This document shows positions 36,701 through 49,000 of a DNA stretch of 64,000 bases, in pieces (position 1 is the first letter of the stretch; every line of letters starts with the position of its first letter). The stretch is from NCBI GenBank assembly GCA_950295325.1, contig OX485807.1, positions 16,643,001 to 16,707,000 of the forward strand, written 5' to 3'. The position numbers and the translations under genes are program-made. The notes below the pieces were generated by a model, which saw nothing but the letters and a program-made list of their open reading frames with translations, was not told the origin of the DNA and did not search any database. Source of the stretch: Polytrichum commune (Eukaryota; Streptophyta; Polytrichopsida; Polytrichales; Polytrichaceae).

Positions 36701-37338
36701 TCGCAATTGCTAACCAGTTGAGACAATTTCGGAACCGATTCTAAAGGCCAAGAAATGTTTGTGGAGTTGGAAGTGACCACAACAGGGCCACTTACCTTCA
36801 CTTTGGCATTGTAATTTTAAAAGACTCCTCTACATCCATCCCAGACAACAAACCACGAATGATGCATAAATAATTTGCTCACCGCCATAAGAGGTGGGAA
36901 GTTCTTCCTGTTGAAGCGCCCCAGCCAGCAATTGAGCACTCCATCGATGTCATCCCAATGATTCAATGCAAGCACCCGGCTCACCACCTCACGGGGACTC
37001 CAAACCTTCTGCCCCTCCCTATACTGCCTCTTTTTATACCGGGATGGCACTTTGGCCATGGCCATGACAGAATCCTCATGGCTTGGCCTCCTCCTATTAC
37101 TAATTCCCTTCCCATCCCCTTCCCCTTCACCCCTTCGCACCACAACATAATGTTCCCCAGGCTCATCTTCATTGTTCTGGCTGCTCCGACATGTTGGCAA
37201 CATGCTGACTCCCCTCGGTGCAACATGGGTAGCCATACCCAAGTGAACTTGACTCAGGCCATTCGGGTTCACATTGACCATACAAGACAAACCGGTTTCT
37301 CCCCCCATTTGCCACATCGCTCCATGGCGGTGCAACAT
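30719..37338 (-). CDS. EMB2654: P-type pentatricopeptide repeat protein, EMB2654 (At2g41720) type (12 exons, one apparent frameshift)
   Basis: Exons from 5' to 3' on the minus strand: 37338-36883, 36170-35998, 35762-35657, 35018-34604, 34424-33733, 33428-33323, 33008-32804, 32576-32444, 32218-32130, 32069-31965, 31791-31661, 30869-30719; ~920 residues. At least 16 P-type 35-residue motifs are legible, e.g. YNALMNVHGRAGQWTWA, YNNLMSACGRSGKWQQALEV, MTDNGVGPDLVTHNT and SYTSLLNAYGKSGHLEKA. The N-terminal block RFNRKNFPPLMA plus VRVFNWMKNQRCYRART matches the family. Known role: Arabidopsis EMB2654 is a chloroplast RNA-binding protein needed for rps12 trans-splicing; the same role here is inference. 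In exon 9 the frame needs one extra base at 32193-32194 to join KLQKCSEI to NNYIVELCKKF; all other junctions are in phase. Introns 3 and 11 hold family-2 MITEs, and intron 1 a dispersed repeat. Confidence 0.85.
31004..31373 (+). mobile_element. MITE-like element, family 2 (copy 3), in PPR intron 11
   Basis: The terminal inverted repeats are the clearest in the family: start ACCAGTGTGGGACGGT and end ATACAGGTCCAACATTGGT. The internal words match the other three copies. It is inserted between exons 11 and 12 of the minus-strand PPR gene. Confidence 0.78.
35190..35560 (+). mobile_element. MITE-like element, family 2 (copy 4), in PPR intron 3
   Basis: It starts ACCAGTGTTGGACCGGTAT and ends ATATACCAGTCCACCAAG. 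It is the same length class (~371 bp) and orientation as copies 2 and 3, and shares 'aggatctatataccatccaa' and 'gatacaggt(t/c)(g/a)ggtaggttcttt' with copy 3. Confidence 0.78.
36290..36480 (+). repeat. copy of dispersed repeat 'GACATGTGTT', in PPR intron 1
   Basis: It contains 'aagaacggacatcataaagacatgtgtt', 'gagattggactatgtgctcagaatat', 'tcattaacacaattgggatgg' and 'gaaccttcaactt', in the same order as the copies at 38645 and 59982. A simple degenerate triplication of 'gagaatcttca(c)tttgat...ttttgcatctcaactc' follows at about 36440-36680. Confidence 0.6.
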
Positions 37339-37930
37339 TTTGACCTATCCTAACCATGAACACACAAATCTTTACAATTCGGTGTCAAGCTCTTTAGAAG
37401 AAAAGAACCTCAGCTCAGCTCAGAACCACAATCCCGCATCATTCAGGGTTCAGGTTTTTGGGTAGCCTCTTATGAATTTGAGAAACTCTCAGAATAATAT
37501 CAGTGCTAAATTATGTGGCAAACTGCACAATTCCATGGTGGAGCAACATTTTGCAACTTTCCTCACCATAAACACATGAATGCCTACAATTTGATGTCAA
37601 GCCCTTCAAATGAAGCGAATCTCCGAACCACACTCCTGCATGGTTCAGGGTTTAGGGTAGCCTCTTATGCATTTGAGATGATCTCGAAATGAATTCAGCG
37701 CTAAATTATGTGGCAAACTGCACAGCTCCATGCTGGTGCAACATTCTGCAACCTTCCTAAACATGAACACACGAATCCTTACAATTTGGTTATGAAGCTC
37801 TCCAAAATAAGCTCAGCCCAGAACCACAATCCTGCATCGTCCAGGGTTTAGGGTTTAAGCGTAGCCTCTTATGATGTACTTGAGAAAATGTCCAAATATG
37901 AATTCAGTGCTAAGGCATGTGGAAAACGGC
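37319..37930 (-). repeat. three tandem ~200-bp units spanning the PPR start codon and its upstream region
   Basis: Units at about 37319-37530, 37531-37725 and 37726-37930 each start 'tccatg(g/c)(c/t)gg(t/a)gcaacatt' and contain 'catgaacacac', 'cagggttt', 'gtagcctcttatg' and 'gtgctaaattatgtgg'. Read on the minus strand, the annotated PPR ATG lies in the unit nearest the gene, and a similar ATGTTGC word occurs in the two outer units. A duplicated promoter/5' leader is inferred. Confidence 0.8.
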
Positions 37931-38644
37931 ACAGCTCTGAGTCCCCGCCATCCCTCCATCCTCTTTCCTTTAATGATTCTACTGATGAGTCTGCATTCCT
38001 ATGCCAACCGAATTGCTGCAACCCCGCCACCACGGCGATGGGACTCGGAGGGTTTGGATAGGGTACCCATGACCAGGAGAGGCTCCCTTCACCGCGCTGT
38101 CCGGGACTTGGGAACAATTTATTAAACCCCTAAGAATCATCAAGACTTGCCTTGGGGGTTCCGTCCAGCCTGCTGAATCCAAGATAAATTATAATTAAAA
38201 ACCTACATCTCGAATCTAATATCATTAACATCTGTATAAAGCACTCATCTTTGGCGAAATGGCCCTGAAATTGCGAACCCGCCCCTTAACACGTATCCTT
38301 TTGTTACAGTTTGGAAACTTTATTTAGTAGATGATCCTATGCCAAAAAAAAGCAACTTGCATGTGATATTGATGATCAAAATGTATGTATTTGCATTGAA
38401 AAGCACCCACGCACCCAATTTTTCAAAGAATATTTGTTAACAGTGTATGTAGTACTCAACCGATTTGAAAAGGCACTTGGAGAATGAGCTGGGTTTAGAT
38501 AGGATCACTTTTGACATGATTGAGTAAAAATGGAGATATGTAGTTCAAAATACACATTTTTGTGCATGGAGAAGCTCACATTGGACCTCTCCAATGGTTA
38601 AGGCCTCATATATACATGCCTAAATCGAACTTAACAATAATGTG
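37931..38644. other. intergenic between divergent PPR and starch-synthase-like genes
   Basis: No gene is seen. Open frames at 37869-38182 on the two strands overlap and show no domain. Confidence 0.4.
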
Positions 38645-38955
38645 GAAACCTATATTTGAGTGGCATGTGGATATGTGTGGATGTAAGAACAGATGCCAAA
38701 AAGACATGTGTTTAAAAGAGATTGGAGTATGTATTCAAAATATGCTAACCATTCTAAGCTTGATAATCAACATGATTGGGGGGATGTATATGATCACTTG
38801 ATGAGTAGGAAGATCTTCAGTTTGATAGTGAGTAAGATATTCATATGAGCTCCAAAAAGTATGAGCAAATGGCTATAAACACAATTTGGATTTGTTAATC
38901 ATCTCACATTACTTACATGTTTCATATCCTACGAGAAGTGGGTGTAGAGAGAAAA
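38645..38955 (+). repeat. copy of dispersed repeat 'GACATGTGTT' (long copy)
   Basis: It aligns over ~310 bp with 59982-60300: 'cctatatttgagtg.catgtgg', 'aaagaca', 'attgga.t..atgctcaa', 'ttagcca', 'cactcatatgag.tccaa' and 'tatcctacgagaagtgg'. Inverted in the starch-synthase-like gene intron at about 48440-48715. Confidence 0.65.
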
Positions 38956-38994
38956 AAGTATCCAAATAACACTTGCATGCCTTAAGCATTGAAG

Positions 38995-38995
<1 letters not shown>

Positions 38996-39032
<37 letters not shown>
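38996..39032. repeat. (CT)n microsatellite
   Basis: About 18 uninterrupted CT units. Confidence 0.95.
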
Positions 39033-39035
<3 letters not shown>

Positions 39036-40067
39036 CAGTAAGGCTTTGCAAAACATATGAGCTAAGCCTAGGTCGGTGGAATCAATGATTTTTTTGGGCT
39101 ATTTATTGCTCAAAATGTTACACGTTTTGGGGGAGAATATTCGACTATATATACTTTTTTTGGAACAAATGACGTTGTTGAAATCGTCCCAATCTTGGAA
39201 AGATATCACTCTCTTTTGAACGAGAGCACCTAACTTTGGATGAAAAAACATCTTTATTTGCTCTTTCCTTTGGAAACAATCCTTGGGGGGTGGTCTCTAA
39301 AATAGGCCAAAAATTTGGCATTAGACTTGGCCGCACATGGTGTAGTAACTCGGCTCTTCAAGTAGAGTCTAGTTACAAGTGACTGATGATGTAAAGTGGT
39401 CTCTAAAATGAGCCAAAGTTGATCTTGGTCGGGGGACAACCAACCAAAATTGACCACGTGTGCAACATGATACCAATGCATAGCACTCTTGCAACTACCT
39501 GCTTATTTTTCATCCTTCATCCCATACTATGGATGTAAATATCTACCCCTCTCTTAAGTAGATCGCACACTGCACTCCCTATGAAATAAATAAAAAATAA
39601 AAAATAAAAATTCCCTGGGTGGAATGCCAAGCCCAGTTGCCTCCACAAACCTAGCAAGCCGATTCAGTATTGAATTGTTGAGAGAATCATTTTCCAGTGT
39701 CAAGTCGCTGCCTCTTATGATCATCACAGGCTACAGCAGTGGAGCTCCTCCTCCGAAAATGGTCAAGGCCACTGTCTTTGGATTCCAGTTTGGACGGCTG
39801 ACAATCCATGCAAAAAGGCTTTTGAATGCGGTAACTTACTACCTTAACAGAGGATGGAGAATCTGCCTGTAAGGATTGCAACTCAGATTCCCCTGCACAG
39901 GACATTCATAAGTTAGGTACCTTCACCTTATTTCCTCTGCAATTGCTACCCAAGAACTTAGCATCATCGACACTTGGGGGCGGAGTGATTGAGTGATTGA
40001 GTGAGTTAGAGAGTGTTGTGGCTTTCTTCTCTTGTTGTATCGATTGGTGGAGTGAAAGGGGAGGACG
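39033..40067. other. 5' flank of the starch-synthase-like gene
   Basis: It contains 'gtggtctctaaaat(a/g)(g/a)gccaaa' twice (39291, 39396) and an A/T-rich 'aaataaaaa' tract at 39580-39610. The stretch 39620-40060 is less AT-rich and may hold the promoter and 5' UTR. No protein is recognised there. Confidence 0.4.
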
Positions 40068-43000
40068 ATGAATGTGGCGAGGAATTATTATTGTCATCAG
40101 CAGCAGCACCACCAAGTGGCTGCAATTGCTGCAACCACATTCCAGGGGCGGAGGAGCTATGGGGTTGGGCATCGTGGAGTACAACGCTGCTGCCCAGTTT
40201 CGATTAGGGCGTCGGTCGGGTGAGTAATCCATAACAGAACTTGGGAGGGAGTCAAGCATCTTCGTCATTGCATTCTGTCCGTGGTTTCTTTCTTTGGGCA
40301 ATGAATCGGGTGTTGTTCTAGGGGTTGATCGATGATGTGAGTTGGAGTGAGTGAGAAAAAAACCCCTAATGTCTGGTACAGGACACTGGGGCATATGAGG
40401 TTAGTTAGGCATTGTAGTTGTGTAAAGAATTTGGTAGAATTAGAAGAATTCTTATACAGCTCACTCCGATATTGTCATCGGCCGTAGTGAATTATGATGG
40501 TGTTGCTACTTCACCTTTTTGTATATGGAATCCTGAAATGGGCATCATGAGGAGAATACGAGGGACCTCGAAGAATACTGCCTCCTGTCAAATGTGAACA
40601 CCTTGAAAGAAAGGCTCTCCCAAGAGCAAGCCCCTGGGTTCCCACGGTTGGTTGAAAATATTTGGTTCACCAGGAAACCCCCCACTATGATTCGGGGGGG
40701 GGGGACCATAGCATTGTGGTAGGATGCACTGGAAATGAGGTGCTACGATTTAGTAGTACAAGGAGAGTGAAAATTAGAGGAATGCTTTCACAGCTCGCTC
40801 TAATGTTGCCACCTGCATGATGCATTATGGTGTTGCTTCTTCATCTTTGTATATGGAATCCCAGCAATGGGTGATGAATTATGGTGTTGCTTCTTCATCT
40901 TTGTATATAGGATCCTGAAATGGGCATCACCAAGAGAATTCGAGGAGAATTAGAGGGACCTCGAAGAATAGTGCCTCCTTTCAAATGCGAACACCTTGAA
41001 AGGGGCTTCCCAAGAGCAAACCCCTGGATAAACCCATGGTTGGTTGAAAAGGTTTCCTCCAACCATAGTGGGGAACTGGGTATCCTGGCGAACTAAGCAT
41101 TTTCACTTACCATGGGTTTATCCATTGGTTGAAAATGTTTGCTTTGCCAGGATACCCCACTATGGTTGGGGGTATCCATAGTGGTAGGGTGCATTAGAAT
41201 TAAGTGCTTTCATTTAGTGGTACAAGGAGAGTGAAAATTAGAGGAATTCTTTTACAACTGACTCCAATGTTAGCCACCACTGTGAATTATGGTGTTGCTT
41301 CTTCATCTTTGTGTGCTGAATCCCGAATTGGCATCACGAGGAGAATTAGAGGGACCTTGAAGAAAACAAGCTCCTTTCATACGTGGACACCTTGCAGGGG
41401 TTAACTTGGAAAGGGACTTTCCAAGAGCAAAACCCCAGATAAGATCCATGGTTGGTTAAATTCATTTGGTTCACCAGGAAACCCCCACTGTGATTGGAGG
41501 ACCATAGTGATAGGGTGCACTGAAAATTAGGTGCTCTGATTTAGTTGTACAAGGAGATTGAAAATTAAAGGAATTGCTTTTACAGCTGCCAGTGCCGGTG
41601 CTCTGAGCTGAAGTAAGTAAATTGTACCACAGAGCTGCCCAATGCTCCATGATGTCGGAATTCAAATAGGTGTAGGAAGGTATATTGGGTTCGGTGGGCT
41701 CTCCGAGCTGAAGTAAGTAAATTGTACCACAGAGCTGCCCAATGCTCCATGATGTCGGAATTCAAATAGGTGTAGGGAGGTATATTGGGTTCGGTGGGCT
41801 CTAAGTATGCTTTGCCTTGCAACTCTACCTTCTTGAGTTCAATGAGGGAGGTATTTGCTAGGGGATAGCAGCTGTTAACTTATCCATGATGTTGGTTTCA
41901 TCATTCCAGGTTTAATTTCATAACCAATTTCCCAGAACTCCTAGCTCCAGTACCTTCTGAAAGAATGTGAACAATTGGCAAACGTGCTAGTTTTGCTTGT
42001 CAGTGTAATTGGAGTCCCTCCTTATATTATGGCTCCTACCATGTGACTGATTGCTCAAGAAATAGGTTGCATGGGCACTATGTACCCAGAAGTGACAAAA
42101 AGATTGACAACCACAGCAGAAGAAATTCTTACACTAATTTGTAAGCTTAATAATTCTGCTGTGCTAGTGCCGCCCTCATTTACAGCATTGTCTCTTTCTC
42201 CCTCACCTCTTTTTTATTCTCTGATGCACTAACATTTTTTATTATGTTTGCGTGCAGCGATCAGGATAGCAGTGGAGATGCAAACTTGCAGGTATCATTC
42301 GGCAGCTTTTGTTATTAAGTATATAAGGATGCCTCCCTGGAGTAATTTCAGTTTGTAACTATGATCAGGAAATACCACGAAGAATGCGAATCATGAATAC
42401 TCACCTTGCAAGTCTAAAGAGAGAGTATAAGTGGCCTGTGACTGCCCATTGTGGACAGTTGTAATGTAACCACATTGCTGTTATACATCAATACACAATG
42501 GCCATCCTAAAGTTTCAGTTCATTAAATTCTTTGCAAGTATGGTTGGCAAGAGTATAGCAGAGAAACTAGAGTCTATCAGCTTTTGATCAGTCCATTGCC
42601 ATTGGAACTTACATACAACCCAAAGGTTATTTGAACCAGAGGACATCTAATTACCTATATGAAACAGGTATCTATGTCCACACAGCAGGCGGGTGCCAAA
42701 GGAACACCGGACTTAACAAAACTCTTCAATGATGCACAACAAAGTAAGTTCCAGATACACAATATGTCATTAACCTTCGCCCCTTTCTCCTTTGATTCTT
42801 CACCTCTACAAGAACGTCTCTTTTACACGGTGATGTGTTTCAGGATTTCCACAAGTGCACACAAGAAATTTAAAATTCAATATAATAGTGTGCAAGGGGC
42901 TTTTCAGCTACCATTTAGAGTACTCTATGAGCTTTTGGAGTAGTTAGGTATTTCAATTGGCCACATTATGTTGATGAGAGGTGTCTGAGATTTACAACTA

Positions 43001-46000
43001 TGACTTTCTGAAAACCTTTATAAGTCTTATTCCTTCTCTGTAGTTGTCAAAAGAAGTATGTCTTTATTCCTGGTGCAAGTTTAGGGTTTAGGTATATGTA
43101 TTGACAAAAAATGGACTTGAGTTGGCAATTAGACATGATGCGTATGCACAAAGAGCGACTTGAAGCAGTGGAGGATCTACGTAAAGCTGAGAGCGAGAAG
43201 ACAATTCTCCTTGCTCGACTTGCACAGCTCGGAGCAGAGAAGGAAGCCAGCAGTGGGGAGTGTGAACTCTTGCGTCGTAAGCTTCAGCAGCTGGAAGTTT
43301 CTCTTCGAGTTTCAGGTTCACAAGGTTAGAGTCCAAATCTATTGGTGCAATATCCAGAGGGGAATTACATGCCATTTTTCAGATTGACATGTCTCCGGTA
43401 GTACAATATAGATGAGGTCGATTCGGTCTGGCCGCATTTGACGTCAGCAAATTGTGCAGTAGGCATTTTGGATGATCTGATGGCAACCTCGATTGCAAGC
43501 CAAGGGAGTCCGCAAGACACACAGCATAGAATTCACCAACCTGTGGCCTAGAAGGTAGATGGTGCTAAAACCATCACTTTAAGCGCTGAGTGTATCTACT
43601 ATTATCAGATTGATAAAGTCCTAGCTGTTTCTCGTTAGCAATTGAAAGGGGTTTCCAAAGTACCAAAGTATGCCTTATTTGAATTATGTATGCAAATGTA
43701 ATAAGGGTTACCCAAAATCAACAGGTACTTGTTGTGCAGGATTTTAGGGTGCTGGTTTTGCATGCTCTACCTTACTGTATGTAAATTTCTTTTGCAAGGC
43801 ACATTCTCACACCATGTCAACACAGAAGGGAGTGGAGTAGAAGAAAAAAGTTTCTACGGGTCATCACTAGACCTGTTGTAGCAAAACCAAATAGGATACA
43901 AAAAGAAAAGATTGAGCTCTTTGAAACAATAATGGTTGACTGGATCTTGGTTGGGAACCTAGTGCAGAACTTATCCTACAAGAAAGAATTTCAACATTTT
44001 CGTGAGCTTATATCTTGTGATCGTTATTTTCTGAAAAGGTGCACTCTGTTTGTGGTTGTTGTGTCTTGCAGTAAGGTTTGCAGAGTTGAGGAAGCGGTTG
44101 AAAATTGGTGGCCAAAAAGATGACCCACCATCGTCATGGAGTGATCTTCTCTTGCGCATCGACGCAATGACATTAACTGGAGCTCTCAAAATAGAGCAGG
44201 CCTCATCTTTGCGCGAACTTGTGCGGGCTCGTGATGCCCAGACTTCTGATGTTTTTGCACGCTTTGTGGACATGGAAGATAGGGAACTTGCTGCGGTTCT
44301 GCTACCCCTAATTGACTCTAGTAAGAGGTAATTTTCTTTTGAGAAATGTAACTTCAAATGAGTTACTATCTACACCATCTGCAGTCCTAAGGAAAGCTTC
44401 CTGTAGTGGTCAGGTCAAGCAGTTTTGTTGACATGTCTATTCCTGATTGGATACGAGGAGGCACATTACCACCATAATTGATGACCCCGCCATGGCTTGA
44501 TCACCACTTCTGGTAATGGACACATGTCGCCACTGTGGCTTGGGAGGTTGGGCACCTTCTACAGCCTGTGACAGGGCTCCTTCCATCTATTACCTAGTTC
44601 ATAATGGCTTGAGAGAAACATGTTTTCTGTGAGCTATCACATCAAGGGCATAACAACTCGATCAAAATCCCTTTTCTTCAGTGCTGTAGTTGTCTTATCA
44701 ATTCTTTTCCCCTTCAATCTTTACTGGAGTATTATCCAAGACCCTTAAGCTATTGGTCTTGTTTCTGTGTAGTAATAAAACGGTATGGTATATTGGTCAC
44801 CGGTAGGCTGATGTGTTTGGCAAAGGCCTCAACATCTGATTTAGTGTGACCCACACTATTCATCATCAACCCACATTAATTGTTGTGCAATCACTTAGGT
44901 GGCAACTACAGTGAGGGTGTCACAGAACACTTGGTGCTACATGACAAGTCACAAAGACCACTCTAATGAACATGGGACACCTATTTTAAAGCCATACTAA
45001 ACCAGATATTTAGTGTTGTCAGTACGTTCTGTGTTGTCACCTTGAGCCAAGGTATTTTCTGAGTTTCTGCCAAACATGATTCAGAGTTGTTGAATTCCTA
45101 AGACCCTCAATGAAACTTTATTTCATTGAGGAAGTTTGGATGTTGACCTATCCTTGGTAATGTTTTTTTCCGACACGTTAATCAAAGCTCTCAGTGTCAT
45201 CTACAGTCAGTTACGTTTTCTCCTGGCAATTTATGCCTTTGAAGTGTGCAATGTGTTTCTTTTGGTATGAAGGATTTTCCATTCTAATTATGAGGTGTAC
45301 TTTGGGGGTGAAGGAGGAGTCTTCATGTTGTTCACATCTGCTCGGAGATGGCACCTCTTGTTGATTCCGACTCAGTGTCATCCTCCATAACCAATTTATG
45401 CAGGGCATTACGACGAAAGGGGCACTTAGTGGAAATCATTCTTCCAAAGTATGTATTTAAAATAAGACTTCGAAGTTTGTGCATTTGAAGTTTGAAGTTG
45501 CAGTTTTGTGAAAAAAGTGTTTTCTGGTATCTTGCTCTCTTTGACAGTTTTAGCAGCTCATCACCTCAAGTCTTTGACTTAATCCTTATTGTCGGCATTT
45601 TTGCAGATACGCATCTATGGACCTCAGTGTTGTGGACAACCTCAAAGATATTAGAGCAGATTTGTACATTAATTTTGGTGGGAACTGGCATAAGAACAGG
45701 ATTTGGACTGGGTAATTATCCACATTACCAGACCCCTTAACGTCTTTCTAATTATCATTAACAGATGCATGTGTGACATTCTTAACAATTTTCTTATTTA
45801 AAGACCTGATGCTTTTGATCTTGATTGCAGGACTGTATTTGGAATTGCTGTTACACTTATTGAGGCATTCCATCCAGCCAAATTCTTTGATCGAGATGAT
45901 GTGTATGACTACGAAGATGATTTTGAGAGGTACAACATGATATTTCACTTCTGCTAAAAGTATGGCTTACATGTCCTTGACGTATGCATTTTGTGCTTGG

Positions 46001-49000
46001 ACCGGAGATTCTAATCCTTTAAGTTTATTGTGTGGGAACACAGGTTCACATATTTCTGCAAGGTGGCTTTAGAGCATATGGTGAAGCTTAGGAAACAAGC
46101 AGATGTTATCCATCTTCACAATTGGCAGACAGCTGCTGTGGCTCCCATGTTTTGGGACCTCTATGCGCATCAAGTACAAACTAAACCAAACAAGGCCCTT
46201 CAATATTATGCCATATCATGCGAGGGCAGTCCTGCAATTAGATCTTTTTTACAAGTTATGCTTTGGAAGATGATGAAATATGGTCTACAATATTGTATAA
46301 CTCAAAAGATCTGCCATTGGTATCTTCTACAGGGTCTGCAAAACACACGACTTCTGTTGACGTGCCACAATTTCAAGTACCAGGTATATGTGCATTTTAT
46401 TTATTTTGAGGAATTTACTGTGTGGTTAATCTAATAGATTGGAGTGCAATAAAAATCATAGAGCCATGTTTCATCCTTTCTAGTTGCATTGTCACAGTGC
46501 TTACAAGAACCACATAAGTTGGGTCTCTCTGGGTTGGACTCGGATCAACTGAATCGACCTGATCGACTGAAGGATGACTTTGAACCTCATCGCATCAACC
46601 TTCTCAAGGTGAGAATGTTGAAAAGATTATGGTGTTCAGTGTACATCTTCCTGGTACTTGGGCAAGTGAAAATCAAAAAGTGCTAATTGTGGTAGTTATG
46701 GTGGTCTGTTAGGTTTATCCTGTTGAACAGTATTGTTTATACACTTGCATGTGGATTTTTCCAGCATGTAGAATCAGACATCTTTTTTTTCAAATTTGTT
46801 CATTAAGAATCCACAATCTAGGACAATAATGTACTGGGTTGTGGGCAGTACAAAAAAATTCTCCACAGTAGGAAATACTCGTGCCTTAAAGCTCTTAGCT
46901 CTTGGAATTCAGACTGCTGATCAATTCTGACAGCAATTAGAGAAGATTTTGGTTCCTCCTGTATCCTGCGATGAAACACAACCATCTCCTTTATCCAGAA
47001 CTTAAAAGTGTCAAATATAAACTTTTGTGTGGCCAATCTAAGATTGATACAAATGTCAGTTGCCACGTGTACCAGAGAAAGAAGAGCTTGTTCTAGCTTT
47101 TGTATAATGCTCAAGGTGGTCAAGTATCAGGAGAGCTGCTGATGTTTGGGAATTCTGATTTTCCTCACTGCAGGGAGGAGTTGTCTACTCCAATAAAGTA
47201 ACTACAGTCTCTCCAATTTATGCATCAGACCTTTTAAAACAAGAGCATGGATATGGTCTTCATGCAACACTGAATAATCATAAGTATGCATTCTTCTCTA
47301 CCACTTGTAGTAACATGACACAAGGGATTGGTGATACCCAATAGGGTTGCTATGTGAGAAATCTCATTTTAGTGTCTCTGATTTTGAAATATCTCTTTTT
47401 TACGATTGCGCTTCTGAGGTGATAATGAACTTGATTCTTTCAAGTCAAATGAAACACCTGATGACCGTGGCATGTGGTAAAACCAGGCATAAGTTTGTAG
47501 GCATATACAATGGCTTGGATGAAGCAGTTTGGGACCCTGCCCATGATCCTGCACTGCCAGCTACCTATTCCTTCGAGCACTTGTCAGGAAAAAGTATCTG
47601 CAAGGGTATATTGCGGCAAGAATTAGGTCTACCGTTGGTGGATGAATCTGTTCCGCTGGTTAGTGTACAAGACTTTCTATAAAACTACTGGTTTACTTTT
47701 GAAAGATTGGTAATTCAATCTATTAATTCTATTTTATCTCATTGAGTTGAAGAGAAATTAAGCTGCTGTATTGACCTACTTCAAATGAGTGCACGCCATG
47801 TGCAGGTGGGATGCATATTATATGGTAACCCCAATGATAAGTTTGAATTGGAGATTGAATTGATAAAAGCGGCACAAAGATGTGTTCGTGGAAGGGGAGC
47901 TCAGGTTGGTCATACATCCATACCTAGTATTTAAAGCTGAAATGCAACAGTGATGAAATTCTTAATTAACTGACCTCTGATATGTCCAATCACTATATAT
48001 ATATAGATTCATTCAGGGATGCCTATATGCAGGGATACCTGCTGCAACAATAATTATGATTTTGAATTTGTCTTTTGAGTTACTTGTGCTTTAAGTTGAG
48101 AAATAAGGAAAGGATGTCAAAAAGGTGCAATGAAAGCATAGTATGACAATACCTTTTCAAATTTATTTATCAAGCTATTCTCCATGTCAGAACAAAATTT
48201 GAGTGGAAGATACCAGTTTGGGCTTTCATTTGACCTTCTGGGTCCATGAGATTGTTATGCCCACTCAGTGCAGTTGTTTGTGAGTGCAGTTTTTTTGTGT
48301 GGTTCACAGCAAGAATGATGGCTTTGGAGAAAAGTTGACGGATGCTAAGTTTCGACAGGTATCCTTGCTTCCTTCAACCTATCTATAACTTTGTAGGTGC
48401 CAGTTGTCCAATCATTCCTTGTAGAGCAGAGATACCAAGGCAAGAAAACCTTAAATGGACACTTTTAGCTCTGCACCCACTTCTCCTAGGATACAAATCA
48501 CGCAATTAGTGTGAGATATTTGCCGATTCCAAATCGAGTCCATCGCCATTTGCCTCATAATGTTCAAGCTCATATGAATATCATATTCATTATCAAAGTG
48601 AAGATTCTTAAGCCTATAGTGATTAGCCAATTTTGAGCACATAGATCAATCTCTTGTAAACACGTCTTGTTGGTGTCCGTTCTTAGATCCACACCTAAGC
48701 AAACACCAATCAAATATAGCTGATTGTTTACAAAAAGTGACCCAGAACTGCCTGAACACCTTAAGTTATTTGGCCAGTGCTTGACAAAGGTGCTCGGGCT
48801 GTAACTCTCAGGATGACAATGTCAAGATAATAATTGCCCAAGATGATGCACTCCTCCATCAAGTTGTGGCAGCTGCAGACATCCTACTTTGCCCAGAAGT
48901 TTTCGAGCCAACAGGCCAGCTGGCGGTACGCAAGTTTCTTTGAATGTATCATATAGCTCATCTTTACATCAAAATTTAATGGCATGAGCTATTAAGGATT

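Noticed and set aside
36958-37353. 131-codon plus open frame antisense to PPR exon 1
   Set aside because: It is the complement of a well-supported coding exon, with no domain of its own.
39906-40394. 162-codon minus-strand open frame over the start of the starch-synthase-like gene
   Set aside because: It is antisense to a plus-strand exon that reads as a transit peptide and joins in phase with the following exons. No domain is visible, and Ser/Pro/His-rich composition is expected of a shadow frame.
41471-41822. two minus open frames containing the same SDIMEHWAALWYNLLT string
   Set aside because: The repetition comes from the 100-bp tandem DNA duplication, which is out of codon register; it is intronic, not a repeat protein.
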